Positions 1 to 9,315 are shown, counted from the stretch's first letter. The stretch is 48,301 nucleotides of DNA from Paenibacillus xylanivorans (GCF_001280595.1 NZ_LITU01000060.1:93098-141398), one strand, 5' to 3'. The notes: generated from the letters alone by a model not told the origin. Program-made: numbers and translations.

Positions 1-1
1 G

Positions 2-1000
2 CCTATAGAGTCCATGTATATTGAGGAAGGCAAGCTTGCCATGCAAGAGGGCGGAATGGCAGACATCGTTGTCCATGCGCCATACATTATTAACCTTGGA
101 TCATACAAAGAAAACACGTATGAGTTGGCTGTGAGTTTCCTTCAGGAAGAGATTCGTCGTACACATGCGATTGGTGTCAAAAATATCGTGCTACATCCCG
201 GTGCATTTACGGACAAGGATGCTCACTACGGTATCGGACGTATTGCTGAAGGATTGAATGAAGTACTAGACGGAATAAGAGAGACGGATGTCAATATCGC
301 TCTGGAAACCATGGCTGGCAAAGGGACTGAAATGGGCCGCAGTTTCGAAGAGATCGCTCAGATCATGGAGAAGGTTACACACAATGAACGCCTTACTGTA
401 TGTATGGATACATGTCACATTCACGATGCAGGTTATGACATTGTAAACGACCTGGACGGTGTTCTTGAGCAATTTGATCGTACGGTAGGGCTTGACCGCA
501 TTGCCGTAATGCATATTAATGATAGTAAGAACCCTGTGGGTGCGCACAAGGACCGTCATACACCGATCGGCTCCGGCTGGATTGGTTTTGAGGCAATTAA
601 CCGCATCGTGCATCATGAAGCTCTAAAGGGCCGTCCGTTTATTTTGGAAACGCCTTGGATTGGCAAAGATGCCAAAACGCAGCGTCCGATGTATGAAGCG
701 GAGATTGCGTTGCTTCGTGGGGATGTTGCGGGTCGATTTGGTCCCGAGTTCCTGACGGAAGTGGAACAACTGCATCATTTCTTCAAAGGAAAAGAGATAG
801 AGTCCCGTTCGTACGTTCTGGATATTTGGACGCTTCTCAAAAATGATGCCAAAGCCAAGAAAGCCGATCCGCGTGAGCCGTTGGAACGTCTGTATGACCT
901 CGTGGCTGAAGCCGCATTGTTCCCGCACTTGAATGAAGAACAACTGAATCATCGTTTGATCGCCTGGCTTGCAGGAAAAGAAGTTTTTGTCACGGCCTAG
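2..1000 (+). CDS. nfo: Endonuclease IV (AP endonuclease), 5'-truncated by window edge
   Basis: Deoxyribonuclease IV cleaves the backbone 5' to abasic sites in base-excision repair in the cytoplasm. The reading frame is open to the first base of the window (codons for P-I-E-S precede the first Met at position 14), so the true start lies upstream and about 45-50 residues are missing by comparison with the family. The three-zinc ligand motifs are visible in order: VLHPGAF, ALETMAGKG, VCMDTCHIHDAGYD, MHINDSK, GAHKDRHTPIG and FILETPW. After the last of these the TIM-barrel protein normally ends within about 20-30 residues, but here roughly 90 more follow, ending in a helical, charged tail (AKAKKADPREPLERLYDL region). 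It lies 22 bp upstream of purU and is probably co-transcribed with it. The family call is secure. The role of the C-terminal extension is unknown. Confidence 0.93.
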   Translation, partial: PIESMYIEEGKLAMQEGGMADIVVHAPYIINLGSYKENTYELAVSFLQEEIRRTHAIGVKNIVLHPGAFTDKDAHYGIGRIAEGLNEVLDGIRETDVNIALETMAGKGTEMGRSFEEIAQIMEKVTHNERLTVCMDTCHIHDAGYDIVNDLDGVLEQFDRTVGLDRIAVMHINDSKNPVGAHKDRHTPIGSGWIGFEAINRIVHHEALKGRPFILETPWIGKDAKTQRPMYEAEIALLRGDVAGRFGPEFLTEVEQLHHFFKGKEIESRSYVLDIWTLLKNDAKAKKADPREPLERLYDLVAEAALFPHLNEEQLNHRLIAWLAGKEVFVTA

Positions 1001-1022
1001 TTGAAGGAGGAAGAATAACCCG

Positions 1023-1916
1023 ATGGAGATTCACGCTAAACAAGTACGTCCTGATGTTAAAAACCGCGCCGATCGGGCGCGGATGCTCATTTCCTGTCCA
1101 GATGGACCCGGAATTGTTGCTGCAGTTTCCCATTTCCTGCACCAGCATGGTGCAAACATCGTTCAGTCGGACCAGTACACCATGGACCCGGCTGGCGGCA
1201 TGTTTTTTATGCGGATCGAGTTTGATCTTCCACAATTATCGGTGAATCTGCTCAAGCTGGAAGCTGATTTTGAAGAAGTGGCAAGCCGTTTCAAAATGGA
1301 TTGGAGTCTTTCTGCGGTTAGCCGCAAGAAGAAGCTGGCCATCTTTGTATCCAAGGAGGATCATTGTCTGGTCGAGCTGTTGTGGCAATGGCAGGCTGGC
1401 GATCTGGATGCAGACATCGCACTTGTCGTGAGCAATCATCTGGATATGAAGGACTATGTAGAATCATTTGGCATTCCTTATCATCATATTCCGGTTACAG
1501 CGGATACGAAGAAGGAAGCGGAACAGCGCCAACTGGACGTCATTGGCAATGATATCGATGTAATCATTCTTGCGCGTTACATGCAGATCATTTCACCAAT
1601 GTTCATTGAGCATTACCGCAATCGCATTATTAACATTCATCACTCGTTTTTGCCTGCCTTTGTCGGTGGTAAGCCGTATGCCCAAGCGTACAACCGCGGT
1701 GTCAAAATTATCGGTGCCACGGCACACTATGTTACGGAAGAGCTGGATGGCGGACCCATTATTGAGCAGGACGTACAGCGTGTAAGCCACGGGGATGATG
1801 TAACCGAGTTGAAACGCATTGGACGGACCATTGAGCGTGTAGTTCTTGCCCGTGCCGTCAAATGGCATGTTGAGGATCGTGTACTGGTTCATGAAAATAA
1901 AACCGTTGTATTTTAA
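1023..1916 (+). CDS. purU: Formyltetrahydrofolate deformylase
   Basis: PurU hydrolyses 10-formyl-THF to THF and formate, balancing the one-carbon pool and supplying formate for purine synthesis. The 297-aa protein has the family's usual length and two-part layout. An N-terminal ACT domain covers about residues 20-95 (LISCPDGPGIVAAVSHF), and a formyltransferase-fold catalytic domain covers about 103-290. The Asn-His-Asp catalytic set is visible as N204 and H206 in NIHHSFLPAF and D242 in LDGGPI. A GGAGGAAG ribosome site precedes the ATG. The gene follows nfo by 22 bp and ends just before a strong hairpin terminator, so the two probably form an operon. The ACT domain suggests allosteric control by a small metabolite, as reported for the enteric enzyme (methionine/glycine). 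Whether that applies here is inference. Confidence 0.95.
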   Translation: MEIHAKQVRPDVKNRADRARMLISCPDGPGIVAAVSHFLHQHGANIVQSDQYTMDPAGGMFFMRIEFDLPQLSVNLLKLEADFEEVASRFKMDWSLSAVSRKKKLAIFVSKEDHCLVELLWQWQAGDLDADIALVVSNHLDMKDYVESFGIPYHHIPVTADTKKEAEQRQLDVIGNDIDVIILARYMQIISPMFIEHYRNRIINIHHSFLPAFVGGKPYAQAYNRGVKIIGATAHYVTEELDGGPIIEQDVQRVSHGDDVTELKRIGRTIERVVLARAVKWHVEDRVLVHENKTVVF

Positions 1917-1981
1917 GCTAATGCTTTAATACTGCGCAAGGTTGATTCGGAAAGACATATACTTCTATTCCTAAAAAAAGA

Positions 1982-2026
1982 AAAGGCGATTCCCTATTCG
2001 TGTCTGAACGGGGGATCGCCTTTTTG
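1982..2026. terminator. Bidirectional intrinsic terminator between purU and the yqhR-like gene
   Basis: AAAAGGCGATTCCC pairs with GGGGGATCGCCTTTTT around a roughly 15-nt loop. A-runs and T-runs flank both sides, so it can stop purU (plus) and the convergent membrane-protein gene (minus). The stop codon of the minus-strand gene (1994-1996) lies inside the hairpin. Confidence 0.85.
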
Positions 2027-2482
2027 GTTGTGCCGCCATACAAGTCCACACACACCAACGGCTACGCCAAATAACAGATGCCCTGCCAGCCAGTAAAGGA
2101 TCGCTTTTACATCAAACAGATCAGGCACACGAGTCGACAGCTGGGAGAGCGGGATATACAGCAGGGAAGAGAGCGCGCCGATCAGGACGCCTTTGGATAT
2201 CGGATAACCCGAACGCTGAATCCACCATATGTACAAGATGCCGAGGATTATGGAAACGATAAGATGCAGCACAAATTCGATGTATTCAGGTAATGTGGGT
2301 GGAAGCCAGGGAACAAAATCAATGTTCAGCAGCAAGGTATAGACTTTTAGACCGGAGTAAGTCTGAATGGCCTTTAAAAAGAACCCGAGCACAAGTCCGG
2401 ATGTAAGACCTGTTAAAACCCCGGCTTTCCAGGGTAATATGTGCTTTAACAACTTTGGTGGCTTAGCCGAATGATCCGGCAT
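1994..2482 (-). CDS. YqhR-like integral membrane protein
   Basis: A 162-aa protein with four hydrophobic segments: one near residues 14-35 (AGVLTGLTSGLVLGFFL), one near 65-85 (HLIVSIILGILYIWW), one near 95-110 (GVLIGALSSLLYIPL) and one near 130-155 (LAGHLLFGVAVGVCGLVW). Length and layout resemble the conserved Bacillus membrane family YqhR, whose function is unknown; I make the family match from memory with moderate confidence. The start at 2482 is chosen because a strong AAAGGAGG site sits 8 bases upstream. The longer reading frame back to 2581 has no ribosome site and an implausible N-terminus. It is convergent with purU and shares its terminator. Confidence 0.7.
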   Translation of the reverse strand: MPDHSAKPPKLLKHILPWKAGVLTGLTSGLVLGFFLKAIQTYSGLKVYTLLLNIDFVPWLPPTLPEYIEFVLHLIVSIILGILYIWWIQRSGYPISKGVLIGALSSLLYIPLSQLSTRVPDLFDVKAILYWLAGHLLFGVAVGVCGLVWRHNQKGDPPFRHE

Positions 2483-2790
2483 ATCCAAATCCTCCTTTCG
2501 ATATGAAGTACAGCCTGATGTGAACAAAAGTCCGATTTTCCAATCATGATCAAGGATCATTATATGCAAAATCAACTTCAATATCTAAAAAGAGTATGGT
2601 TTTCCGCTTAAAGGTTATACTTCATCCGATGGATTTGCGATGCTGGCTGTGCCAGACCCTGTGCTGAAATGCTTAGTATGACACTCTTTTTGCACAACTG
2701 GAAACAAATCCCTCATCACAAACAGCCGAATTTTCCCGATCTTCTAAAAGAAGGTTATGGAAAACCTTCACGCCAAGTGATACAATACAA

Positions 2791-2831
2791 AAGTGAATAA
2801 GTCAAAATGAAACACTCAAGCGGATTCACTT
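2791..2831. promoter_or_regulatory. Inverted repeat upstream of tkt, possible operator
   Basis: AAGTGAAT (2791-2798) is mirrored exactly by ATTCACTT (2824-2831) with a 25-bp spacer, just upstream of the putative tkt promoter. A smaller hairpin (AAGGTT, 5-6 nt loop, AACCTT) lies at about 2751-2768. The rest of the 432-bp gap (2483-2914) shows no coding signal. An operator role is inference. Confidence 0.35.
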
Positions 2832-2832
2832 A

Positions 2833-2859
2833 TTGTTATATACGGTTTGCTTGTATGAT
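2833..2859 (+). promoter_or_regulatory. Candidate sigma-A promoter for tkt
   Basis: TTGTTA (2833-2838) and TATGAT (2854-2859) lie about 55 bases before the tkt start. The spacer is only 15 bp, shorter than the ideal 17, so the -35 choice is uncertain. The -10 is good. Confidence 0.4.
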
Positions 2860-2914
2860 GAGAGGGATTCGCTTGCGCAACCCGACTTATCTAAAGACAT
2901 GAGGAGGACAAACC

Positions 2915-4957
2915 ATGACTGACAAGAACGAAGCGATTCAAAAGGAAGAAAACAACACCATCGACAACCTGTCGATCACTACCGTACGTACACTGGCGAT
3001 TGATGCAATCGAGAAGGCAAATTCCGGACACCCGGGAATGCCTATGGGCTCCGCTCCAATGGGGTACCAACTTTTTGCAAAAACGATGACACATAACCCG
3101 GACCACCCAACTTGGGTTAACCGGGACCGTTTTGTCCTGTCCGCAGGACATGGCTCCATGTTGCTGTACAGCTTGCTTCACCTGAGCGGGTATGACCTGC
3201 CTATGGATCAACTGAAACAGTTCCGTCAATGGGGAAGCAAAACGCCGGGTCACCCGGAATTCGGACATACTGCAGGCGTTGATGCAACAACTGGACCACT
3301 GGGTCAAGGTATTGCAATGGCTGTAGGTATGGCTATGGCTGAAGCTCAACTGGGCGCAACATACAACAAAGACAAATTCAACGTAATCGACCACCATACG
3401 TACGCGATTTGTGGTGACGGTGACTTGATGGAAGGCGTATCCCATGAATCAGCTTCCCTGGCTGGACGTCTGCACCTGGGCAAATTGATCATGTTGTTCG
3501 ACTCCAATGACATCACACTGGATGGTAAATTGAACCTGTCTTCTTCCGAAAGCATCGCGAAGCGTTTTGAAGCTTACGGATGGCAAGTGCTGCGCGTTGA
3601 AGATGGTAATGATCTGCCTGCAATCGAAAAAGCGATCCAAGAAGGTCAAGCAGATACACTGCGCCCTACACTGATCGAAGTTAAAACTGTCATTGGTTAT
3701 GGTAGCCCGAACAAACAAGGTAAAGGCGGCCACGGCGGTACTCACGGATCTCCACTGGGTGCAGACGAAGCCAAATTGACTAAAGAATTTTACAAATGGG
3801 TTTACGAGGAAGATTTCCACGTACCAACTGAAGTTCGCGAACACTTTGCACAAGTGAAAGATCGTGGTATCTCTGCAAACAAAGCATGGGACGAGAAATT
3901 GGCCGAGTACAAAAAAGCATTCCCTGAGCTGGCAGCTCAATTCGAAACGGCAATCAATGGCGACCTTCCAGAAGGTTGGGATCGCGATCTGCCTAAATAT
4001 GCAGCAACAGACAAAGCTGTATCCACTCGTGTAGCATCCGGTAATGCGCTGAACGGTTTGGCTCATAACGTGCCACAACTGACAGGCGGATCTGCTGACT
4101 TGGAAAGCTCCACAATGACTCATCTGAACAACCTGGAGAACTTCTCACCTGAAGATTACTCCGGTCGCAACATCTACTTCGGTATCCGTGAATTCGGTAT
4201 GGCTGGAGCAATGAACGGTATGGCACTGCACAGTGGTGTGAAAGTATTCGGAGGTACATTCTTCGTATTTACAGACTACCTGCGTCCAGCTGTTCGTCTG
4301 GCTGCCCTGATGGGTCTGCCTGTGACGTATGTCCTGACTCACGACAGTATCGCTGTTGGGGAAGACGGTCCTACTCACGAACCAATCGAGCAATTGGCAT
4401 CCCTGCGTATCATTCCTAACTTGACGGTTATTCGTCCGGCTGACGGTAATGAAACTTCCGCAGCATGGGCTTATGCGCTTGAGAACAAGAGCAATCCGGT
4501 TGCACTCGTACTCACTCGTCAAAACCTGCCGATTCTTGAAGGTACCGTTGAAGGTTCCCGTGAAAACGTGAAACGTGGTGCATATGTTGTCTCTGATGCA
4601 AAAGACGGCAAAGCTGTGGCACAAATCATCGCAACAGGTTCCGAAGTGCAACTGGCTGTCAAAGCCCAAGCAGCACTTGCTGAACAAGGCATCCAAGTTC
4701 GTGTAATCAGCATGCCGAGCTGGGATCTGTTCGAGAAACAGGACAAAGCTTACAAAGAATCCGTTCTGCTTCCGGATGTTAAAGCTCGTCTGGCGATTGA
4801 AATGGCTTATCCAATGGGCTGGGAAAAATATGTCGGCGACCAAGGCGACATTCTCGGAATCAGCACATTTGGTGCATCCGCGCCTGGAGACCGTGTTATC
4901 CAAGAGTACGGTTTCACTGTGGATAACGTGGTTAGTCGCGTGAAAGCATTGCTGTAA
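2915..4957 (+). CDS. tkt: Transketolase
   Basis: Transketolase moves two-carbon ketol units between sugar phosphates in the non-oxidative pentose phosphate pathway, using thiamine diphosphate and a divalent metal. The 680-aa length is typical. Visible motifs: the N-terminal [12 protein letters not shown] substrate/TPP loop (about 37-48), GPLGQG (about 127), the TPP/metal motif [13 protein letters not shown] (167-179) and, in the pyrimidine-binding domain, [15 protein letters not shown] followed by [25 protein letters not shown] ribosome site precedes the ATG. Codon use is strongly biased (AAC, GGT, GTA, CTG), as expected for a highly expressed gene. It is followed by ppnP and pgi, giving a small sugar-phosphate neighbourhood. 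Confidence 0.97.
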   Translation: MTDKNEAIQKEENNTIDNLSITTVRTLAIDAIEKANSGHPGMPMGSAPMGYQLFAKTMTHNPDHPTWVNRDRFVLSAGHGSMLLYSLLHLSGYDLPMDQLKQFRQWGSKTPGHPEFGHTAGVDATTGPLGQGIAMAVGMAMAEAQLGATYNKDKFNVIDHHTYAICGDGDLMEGVSHESASLAGRLHLGKLIMLFDSNDITLDGKLNLSSSESIAKRFEAYGWQVLRVEDGNDLPAIEKAIQEGQADTLRPTLIEVKTVIGYGSPNKQGKGGHGGTHGSPLGADEAKLTKEFYKWVYEEDFHVPTEVREHFAQVKDRGISANKAWDEKLAEYKKAFPELAAQFETAINGDLPEGWDRDLPKYAATDKAVSTRVASGNALNGLAHNVPQLTGGSADLESSTMTHLNNLENFSPEDYSGRNIYFGIREFGMAGAMNGMALHSGVKVFGGTFFVFTDYLRPAVRLAALMGLPVTYVLTHDSIAVGEDGPTHEPIEQLASLRIIPNLTVIRPADGNETSAAWAYALENKSNPVALVLTRQNLPILEGTVEGSRENVKRGAYVVSDAKDGKAVAQIIATGSEVQLAVKAQAALAEQGIQVRVISMPSWDLFEKQDKAYKESVLLPDVKARLAIEMAYPMGWEKYVGDQGDILGISTFGASAPGDRVIQEYGFTVDNVVSRVKALL

Positions 4958-5033
4958 TAGCTTGAAAAATGCTGCCAGGAGGGACAGGTTAATTTTTGTC
5001 CAGCCGAGCAGCAAGTGATTTCCGGCAGAGAAT

Positions 5034-5062
5034 GGGCGGGTAACCGCCCTGATCTGTTTTGC
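5034..5062 (+). terminator. Weak terminator or attenuator after tkt
   Basis: GGGCGG-GTAA-CCGCCC (5034-5049) is a perfect 6-bp stem with a GNRA-like tetraloop, followed by the interrupted T-rich stretch TGATCTGTTTTG. It lies between tkt and ppnP and may only partly terminate. A further small hairpin (GGACA...TGTCC) lies at about 4982-5001. Confidence 0.4.
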
Positions 5063-5099
5063 CTTTTGTTTTCATTAACTTCAGGGGGAGCGGGTACGC

Positions 5100-5417
5100 A
5101 TGTCACAGTTTGATCAAGTCAGTGTAGTGAAAGAGGCCAACATTTATTATGAGGGCCAGGTAACTAGCAGAACAGTTATTTTGGGGGATGGCAGCAAGGT
5201 GACTCTGGGTATTATGCTTCCAGGCAGTTATGAGTTCGGCACAGATTCCCGTGAGATTATGGAGATTCTGTCCGGCGATCTGAGAGTATTACTTCCCGGA
5301 GAAGAAGATTGGCAAGAGATTCAAGGTCAAGCTACGTTCCACGTGCCTGCCGAATCCAAATTTAAACTGGAGATACGCAGCGTTACCGACTACTGCTGTT
5401 CGTACCCGGCGGAATAA
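5100..5417 (+). CDS. ppnP: Pyrimidine/purine nucleoside phosphorylase (DUF1255/PpnP)
   Basis: PpnP-family proteins are small single-domain cupins that phosphorolyse a broad range of nucleosides to base plus ribose 1-phosphate. The 105-aa length is typical. The family signature is clear: [13 protein letters not shown] near residue 14, [18 protein letters not shown] near 31-48, then [14 protein letters not shown] and the C-terminal [13 protein letters not shown] and DYCCSY. An AGGGGGA ribosome site precedes the ATG. It sits 142 bp after tkt with a weak hairpin between, so it may be partly co-transcribed. The location next to transketolase fits recycling of pentose phosphates from nucleosides, but that link is inference. 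Confidence 0.9.
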   Translation: MSQFDQVSVVKEANIYYEGQVTSRTVILGDGSKVTLGIMLPGSYEFGTDSREIMEILSGDLRVLLPGEEDWQEIQGQATFHVPAESKFKLEIRSVTDYCCSYPAE

Positions 5418-5423
5418 TACAAG

Positions 5424-5467
5424 AAGGGTAAACAGAACCGCGACTCGCGGATTCGGTTAACCCTTTT
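5424..5467 (+). terminator. Intrinsic terminator after ppnP
   Basis: The AGGGTAAAC...ACCGCG arm pairs with CGCGG...GGTTAACCCT, followed by TTTTTGC. It is a long, slightly bulged stem directly after the ppnP stop. Confidence 0.85.
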
Positions 5468-5495
5468 TGCTTCTTAAACTCTAACGACAAAGTTC

Positions 5496-5535
5496 GGGCT
5501 GCAAGCTTGTCAGCCCTGTGGATTTGAAGTATCCT
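5496..5535 (+). promoter_or_regulatory. Candidate pgi promoter overlapping an inverted repeat
   Basis: TTGTCA (5507-5512) and TATCCT (5530-5535) are separated by 17 bp. The -35 lies inside the inverted repeat GGGCTG (5496-5501) / CAGCCC (5511-5516), which could be an operator or a chance hairpin. No other good promoter was seen before pgi. Confidence 0.45.
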
Positions 5536-5603
5536 TAGGCTAAGTTGTTTCGAATGGAAAACGGAAAAAAATATGCTACCGATATCAGGAGGTTTTATAG
5601 ATC

Positions 5604-6959
5604 ATGGCAAAAAAAGTGAAGTTTGACTACAGCACAGCTCTGCAATTTGTCAATCAGCATGAAGTGGACTATTTCGCTGAACCGATTCGTTTGGCTCACG
5701 AGCAGCTTCACAACGGAACAGGTACAGGATCGGATTATCTGGGCTGGATCGACCTGCCTACCGCTTATGACAAAGAAGAGTTCTCCCGCATTCAAAAAGC
5801 GGCTGCCAAAATCCAAAGCGATTCCGAAGTACTGATCGTTATCGGTATTGGTGGATCATATCTGGGTGCTCGTGCAGCGATTGAAATGCTGACACACTCT
5901 TTCTACAACAACCTTCCTAAAGAAAAACGCAAAACGCCTGAAATCTATTTCGCAGGAAATAACATCAGCTCCACATATGTAACTCATTTGCTGGATCTGG
6001 TTGAAGGCAAAGACTTCTCTGTTAACGTCATCTCCAAATCCGGTACAACAACGGAGCCAGCAATTGCTTTCCGTATTTTCCGTGCAGCACTGGAGAAAAA
6101 ATACGGTAAAGAAGAAGCGCGCAAACGTATCTATGCTACAACAGACAAAGAGCGCGGTGCATTAAAAGAACTGGCGAATGCAGAAGGATATGAATCCTTC
6201 ATTATCCCGGATGATGTAGGTGGACGTTACTCCGTTCTGACAGCTGTAGGTTTGTTACCAATCGCAGCAGCCGGCATTAGTATTGAGGAAATGATGCAAG
6301 GGGCGGCTGACGCTTCCAAAGAATACAGCAACCCGAACGTAGCCGAGAACGAAGCATATCAATATGCGGCAGTTCGTAACGCATTGTATCGCAAAGGCAA
6401 AGGAACTGAAATTCTCGTAAACTACGAGCCATCCCTGCATTTTGTATCCGAATGGTGGAAACAGCTGTACGGAGAGAGTGAAGGTAAAGACTATAAAGGG
6501 ATCTATCCTGCATCTGTTGATTTCTCGACTGATTTGCACTCCATGGGTCAATTCATTCAAGAGGGTAGCCGGAACATTTTCGAAACCGTGATTCAGGTTG
6601 CTGAAGTATCGGAGCACATCTCGATCGAAGCGGATCCGGATGATCTGGATGGTCTGAATTTCCTTGAAGGTAAAACAATGGACTTTGTTAACAAAAAAGC
6701 GTTCCAAGGAACATTGCTTGCACACACAGATGGTCAAGTACCAAACCTGATTGTGAACATTCCAGATATGTCTCCATATTCTTTCGGATATCTGGTATAC
6801 TTCTTTGAAAAAGCATGCGGCATTAGTGGTTACCTGCTCGGAGTCAATCCATTTGACCAACCAGGCGTGGAAGCTTACAAGAAAAACATGTTCGCTTTGC
6901 TGGGCAAACCAGGCTTTGAAGAAGAGAAAGCAGCGCTGGAAGCGAGACTTTCCGAATAA
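5604..6959 (+). CDS. pgi: Glucose-6-phosphate isomerase
   Basis: Interconverts glucose 6-phosphate and fructose 6-phosphate in glycolysis and gluconeogenesis in the cytoplasm. The 451-aa length matches the shorter Bacillus-type PGI. Visible motifs: [10 protein letters not shown] (81-90), the sugar-phosphate loop SKSGTTTEP (144-152), [17 protein letters not shown] (about 203-219) and [11 protein letters not shown]; the C-terminal part carries the conserved [15 protein letters not shown] strong AGGAGG ribosome site lies upstream of the ATG. It follows its own candidate promoter and is closed by a strong terminator, so it is probably monocistronic. Codon bias indicates high expression, like tkt. 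Confidence 0.97.
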   Translation: MAKKVKFDYSTALQFVNQHEVDYFAEPIRLAHEQLHNGTGTGSDYLGWIDLPTAYDKEEFSRIQKAAAKIQSDSEVLIVIGIGGSYLGARAAIEMLTHSFYNNLPKEKRKTPEIYFAGNNISSTYVTHLLDLVEGKDFSVNVISKSGTTTEPAIAFRIFRAALEKKYGKEEARKRIYATTDKERGALKELANAEGYESFIIPDDVGGRYSVLTAVGLLPIAAAGISIEEMMQGAADASKEYSNPNVAENEAYQYAAVRNALYRKGKGTEILVNYEPSLHFVSEWWKQLYGESEGKDYKGIYPASVDFSTDLHSMGQFIQEGSRNIFETVIQVAEVSEHISIEADPDDLDGLNFLEGKTMDFVNKKAFQGTLLAHTDGQVPNLIVNIPDMSPYSFGYLVYFFEKACGISGYLLGVNPFDQPGVEAYKKNMFALLGKPGFEEEKAALEARLSE

Positions 6960-7047
6960 TTCATCGGTCTGCTCATATAGTTAAATAAGGTAATGTAATT
7001 ACATTCGGGTAGTCATTGTAAAGCAATGGTTTCCCGGATGTTAAACC

Positions 7048-7087
7048 AAAGCAGTTCGTCCGCGTCCGCGCGGGGAACTGCTTTCTT
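7048..7087 (+). terminator. Intrinsic terminator after pgi
   Basis: AAAGCAGTTC pairs exactly with GAACTGCTTT, with an inner GC-rich stem (CGCG/CGCG), followed by CTTGT. It lies about 90 bases after the pgi stop. Confidence 0.8.
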
Positions 7088-7120
7088 GTAAAATGGATCA
7101 AATTGGAAAGTTGGATAGGG

Positions 7121-7753
7121 ATGATTGAACGTTATCGCACGGTTCGAGGACCGGGCAATCTGGAAATTGTAATCAAGAAGTCGCGATTTATCGGTCATAT
7201 TATGCCGGTCACGACGGAAGAGGAAGCCAATGCTTTTATTGATGAAATCAAGAAAAAACATTGGAATGCTACTCATAACTGCTCGGCGTATATGATTGGT
7301 GAGCGGGATGAGATCCAGAAGCAATCCGATGATGGCGAACCAAGCGGAACCGCTGGAAAACCCATTCTTGAAGTAATCAAAAATCAGCAATTGAAAAATG
7401 TGGCTATCGTTGTTACGCGTTACTTTGGGGGAATTATGCTTGGAGCAGGTGGGTTAATTCGCGCTTATACCGATGGAGCAGTTGCAGCCATTGAAGCGGG
7501 GAAAGCGATTACCAAAGTGCTCCATCGTGAAGTGTTGGTTGAACTGGATTACACATGGCTGGGTAAAGTGGAAAATGAATTAAGGAGCCGGGAAGTCCGT
7601 ACAGGTGAAACTGGATTCACCGATAAGGTTACGTTGACTTGTCTTCCGCCGGATAGTGAAACTGAGGCATTTATAGCCTGGATCACAGATTTGACGCAAG
7701 GGCAATCCCGGATCACGGAGGGACAGCGGCTTTATTTTATTGAAGGGGAATAA
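7121..7753 (+). CDS. IMPACT/YigZ-family protein (YvyE-like)
   Basis: Member of the YigZ/YvyE (UPF0029, IMPACT) family, whose eukaryotic relative regulates GCN2. The bacterial role is unclear and may involve nucleic-acid or ribosome binding. The 210-aa protein shows the N-terminal IMPACT core: KKSRFIGHI near residue 22, HNCSAYMIGE near 53, SDDGEPSGTAGKPIL near 70-84 and the TRYFGGIMLGAGGLIRAY signature near 100-117. A C-terminal ferredoxin-like domain (DUF1949) follows. I chose ATG 7121 because the resulting MIERYRTVRG matches the family N-terminus. A TTG at 7103 would add six residues but lacks a good ribosome site. It is 5 bp upstream of a TetR regulator and probably co-transcribed. Confidence 0.9.
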   Translation: MIERYRTVRGPGNLEIVIKKSRFIGHIMPVTTEEEANAFIDEIKKKHWNATHNCSAYMIGERDEIQKQSDDGEPSGTAGKPILEVIKNQQLKNVAIVVTRYFGGIMLGAGGLIRAYTDGAVAAIEAGKAITKVLHREVLVELDYTWLGKVENELRSREVRTGETGFTDKVTLTCLPPDSETEAFIAWITDLTQGQSRITEGQRLYFIEGE

Positions 7754-7758
7754 AATAT

Positions 7759-8361
7759 ATGGCTAGAAGAGCAGTCGAACAGGAGTTGTCGAGGGAGCGG
7801 ATACTGGAGGCGGCGAGGCATCTTTTTATTACCAAAGGATACCGCGCCATTTCGATGCGAAGCATCGGCCAGCATCTGGGCTATAGTCATGGGTCGCTGT
7901 ATTATCATTTTAAGGAAAAGGCAGAGCTGTTTTATGCCATCGTGGTTGAAGATTTCAATCATCTGGGGCATCTGCTGCTGCAAGCCATGGTCAGGCCAGT
8001 CATGGGCGGCGTGAGCAAGGTAGAACATATCATGATGGAGTTTATTCGTTTTGGTTTGGAGAATCCGTATCAGTACGAGATCATGTTCATGATTCGGGAT
8101 GAGGAATTGCTATCGTATTGTCGTACGGAGCAAGGAAGATGCTTTGAATTGTTTGCCTCCATTATTCGGCAATACATGAATGAAGAGGGTTGCACGGAAG
8201 AGGATATTCAATGTGTACCACGTACACTGTTTTTGTCCATGCATGGATTCATATCGTACTATATTCAGGATCGTTTGACCTTTTCAGAGATTGAATCGGC
8301 TGCGTTATCTCATGTCAAAGTACTCTGCCGTAATCTCCAACACCAGCCTGGCGTCCAATAA
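7759..8361 (+). CDS. TetR/AcrR-family transcriptional regulator
   Basis: A 200-aa one-component repressor. The N-terminal DNA-binding domain is typical of the family (about residues 10-58): RERILEAARHLFITKGYRAISMRSIGQHLGYSHGS.LYYHFKEKAELF, with the helix-turn-helix around 33-52. The C-terminal ligand domain is helical, of the WHG/TetR_C_33-like type (FIRFGLENPYQYEIMF). The start at 7759 follows GAAGGGG by 10 bases. It lies 5 bp after the yvyE-like gene, ends in a terminator, and has no divergent target next to it, so its regulon cannot be read from context. Confidence 0.9.
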   Translation: MARRAVEQELSRERILEAARHLFITKGYRAISMRSIGQHLGYSHGSLYYHFKEKAELFYAIVVEDFNHLGHLLLQAMVRPVMGGVSKVEHIMMEFIRFGLENPYQYEIMFMIRDEELLSYCRTEQGRCFELFASIIRQYMNEEGCTEEDIQCVPRTLFLSMHGFISYYIQDRLTFSEIESAALSHVKVLCRNLQHQPGVQ

Positions 8362-8461
8362 GGCGCTTTTGTCGCACTCCACACTTCAGGACGGTGAATT
8401 GTCATAACATTAATTCTTTATAACGTTGTCTCGCGAAAGTTATTACGCGAAGAAGACCATG

Positions 8462-8511
8462 ACAGGCGGGTTACATCCCTAAAATAGGGTGGACCGCCTG
8501 TTTGTTTTTTG
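8462..8511 (+). terminator. Intrinsic terminator after the TetR gene
   Basis: ACAGGCGG (8462-8469) pairs with CCGCCTGT (8494-8501), with an inner CATCCCT/AGGGTG stem, followed by TTGTTTTTTG. Bases 8362-8461 hold nothing else I recognise. Confidence 0.85.
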
Positions 8512-8554
8512 TTTCCATTGATGGCGAATCATTAGACATGGGATGGAAAGGAAG

Positions 8555-8956
8555 CTAACCTTCCATGAGTTTAAGAAAATACTCCCGCTGACGAGGACCA
8601 TCAAATTCGCAAAAATAGATGCCCTGCCATCTGCCAAGCAATAATCTGCCCTCATGTATAATCACTGTTTGTGATGGTCCGGTTGTGATCGATTTCAAAT
8701 GAGAAGCCGTATTTCCTTCAGCATGTCGATATTCAGGATGCTCCCAAGGGTACACTTCGTTCAGGCGAAGCAGTACGTCATGTTTGACATCCGGATCTGC
8801 ATTTTCATTAATTGCAATGCCTGCTGTCGTATGTGGACAATAAATCAATACAGTCCCATTCTGCGCACCACTCTCACGGACAACTTGCTCCACTTCCCGC
8901 GTAATATCTTTCATCTCATCCCGTCTGGATGTCGATAGATTCTTCGTATATAACAT
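8555..8956 (-). CDS. YjbQ/UPF0047-family protein
   Basis: A small YjbQ-family protein of 133 aa, the usual length. Members have weak thiamine-phosphate synthase activity in vitro, and their physiological role is unsettled. Conserved motifs are visible: [20 protein letters not shown] (about 44-63), [29 protein letters not shown] (about 82-97) with metal-binding His, then [18 protein letters not shown] near the C-terminus. AAGGAGT lies about 9 bases before the ATG at 8956. It is alone on the minus strand, between a plus-strand terminator and the divergent sulfate operon. Confidence 0.88.
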   Translation of the reverse strand: MLYTKNLSTSRRDEMKDITREVEQVVRESGAQNGTVLIYCPHTTAGIAINENADPDVKHDVLLRLNEVYPWEHPEYRHAEGNTASHLKSITTGPSQTVIIHEGRLLLGRWQGIYFCEFDGPRQREYFLKLMEG

Positions 8957-9215
8957 ATTAATCCACTCCTTTTGCTCGAAATTTACCCTCTAGATTGTAC
9001 CTTAACCATTACATACCAAACAAACCAAGAATCTTGCGGTGGTTTTAAAAATGCCAGAATAATGTAGATGTCAGAAAAAATCTTTCTCATTTGAGAAGGG
9101 ATTAAAAAAAATCTGTTGTTACCAGCAATTAACAGAGGGTTATGTCCGCTTTGCAGCCCGTGTAATAAGGTATAAATCCATCTCACAGCTGCCCCGCTTT
9201 TATTCCATAAAAGCA

Positions 9216-9245
9216 TTGACGATTAGCACTGCAAACTGGTAAAGT
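9216..9245 (+). promoter_or_regulatory. Candidate promoter of the sulfate ABC operon
   Basis: TTGACG (9216-9221), an 18-bp spacer and TAAAGT (9240-9245) lie 136-165 bases before the cysT start. The remaining part of the 424-bp gap 8957-9380 upstream of this shows no gene or riboswitch that I recognise. Confidence 0.5.
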
Positions 9246-9256
9246 ATCAGATAAGT

Positions 9257-9315
9257 AAAAACCAAGTAGACTAATGGGAATAATATTAAAGTAATAAAAT
9301 CCAACTAAGGAAAAT
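9257..9315 (+). promoter_or_regulatory. Possible CymR-type operator region of the sulfate operon
   Basis: Two related patches lie just downstream of the promoter: an ACC...GACTAATGGGAATAA block (about 9260-9283) and AAATCCAACTAAGGAAAA (about 9297-9314). Their TCC...GGA character resembles operators of the cysteine repressor CymR as I remember them, and a similar patch occurs before the peptide ABC operon at 13296-13323. This is a pattern-level suggestion, not a consensus match. Confidence 0.3.

Noticed and set aside
4145..5014. Long open frame on the minus strand opposite tkt
   Set aside because: It is antisense to a highly codon-biased transketolase gene, its translation is rich in Cys, His and Phe without any domain, and it has no ribosome site.
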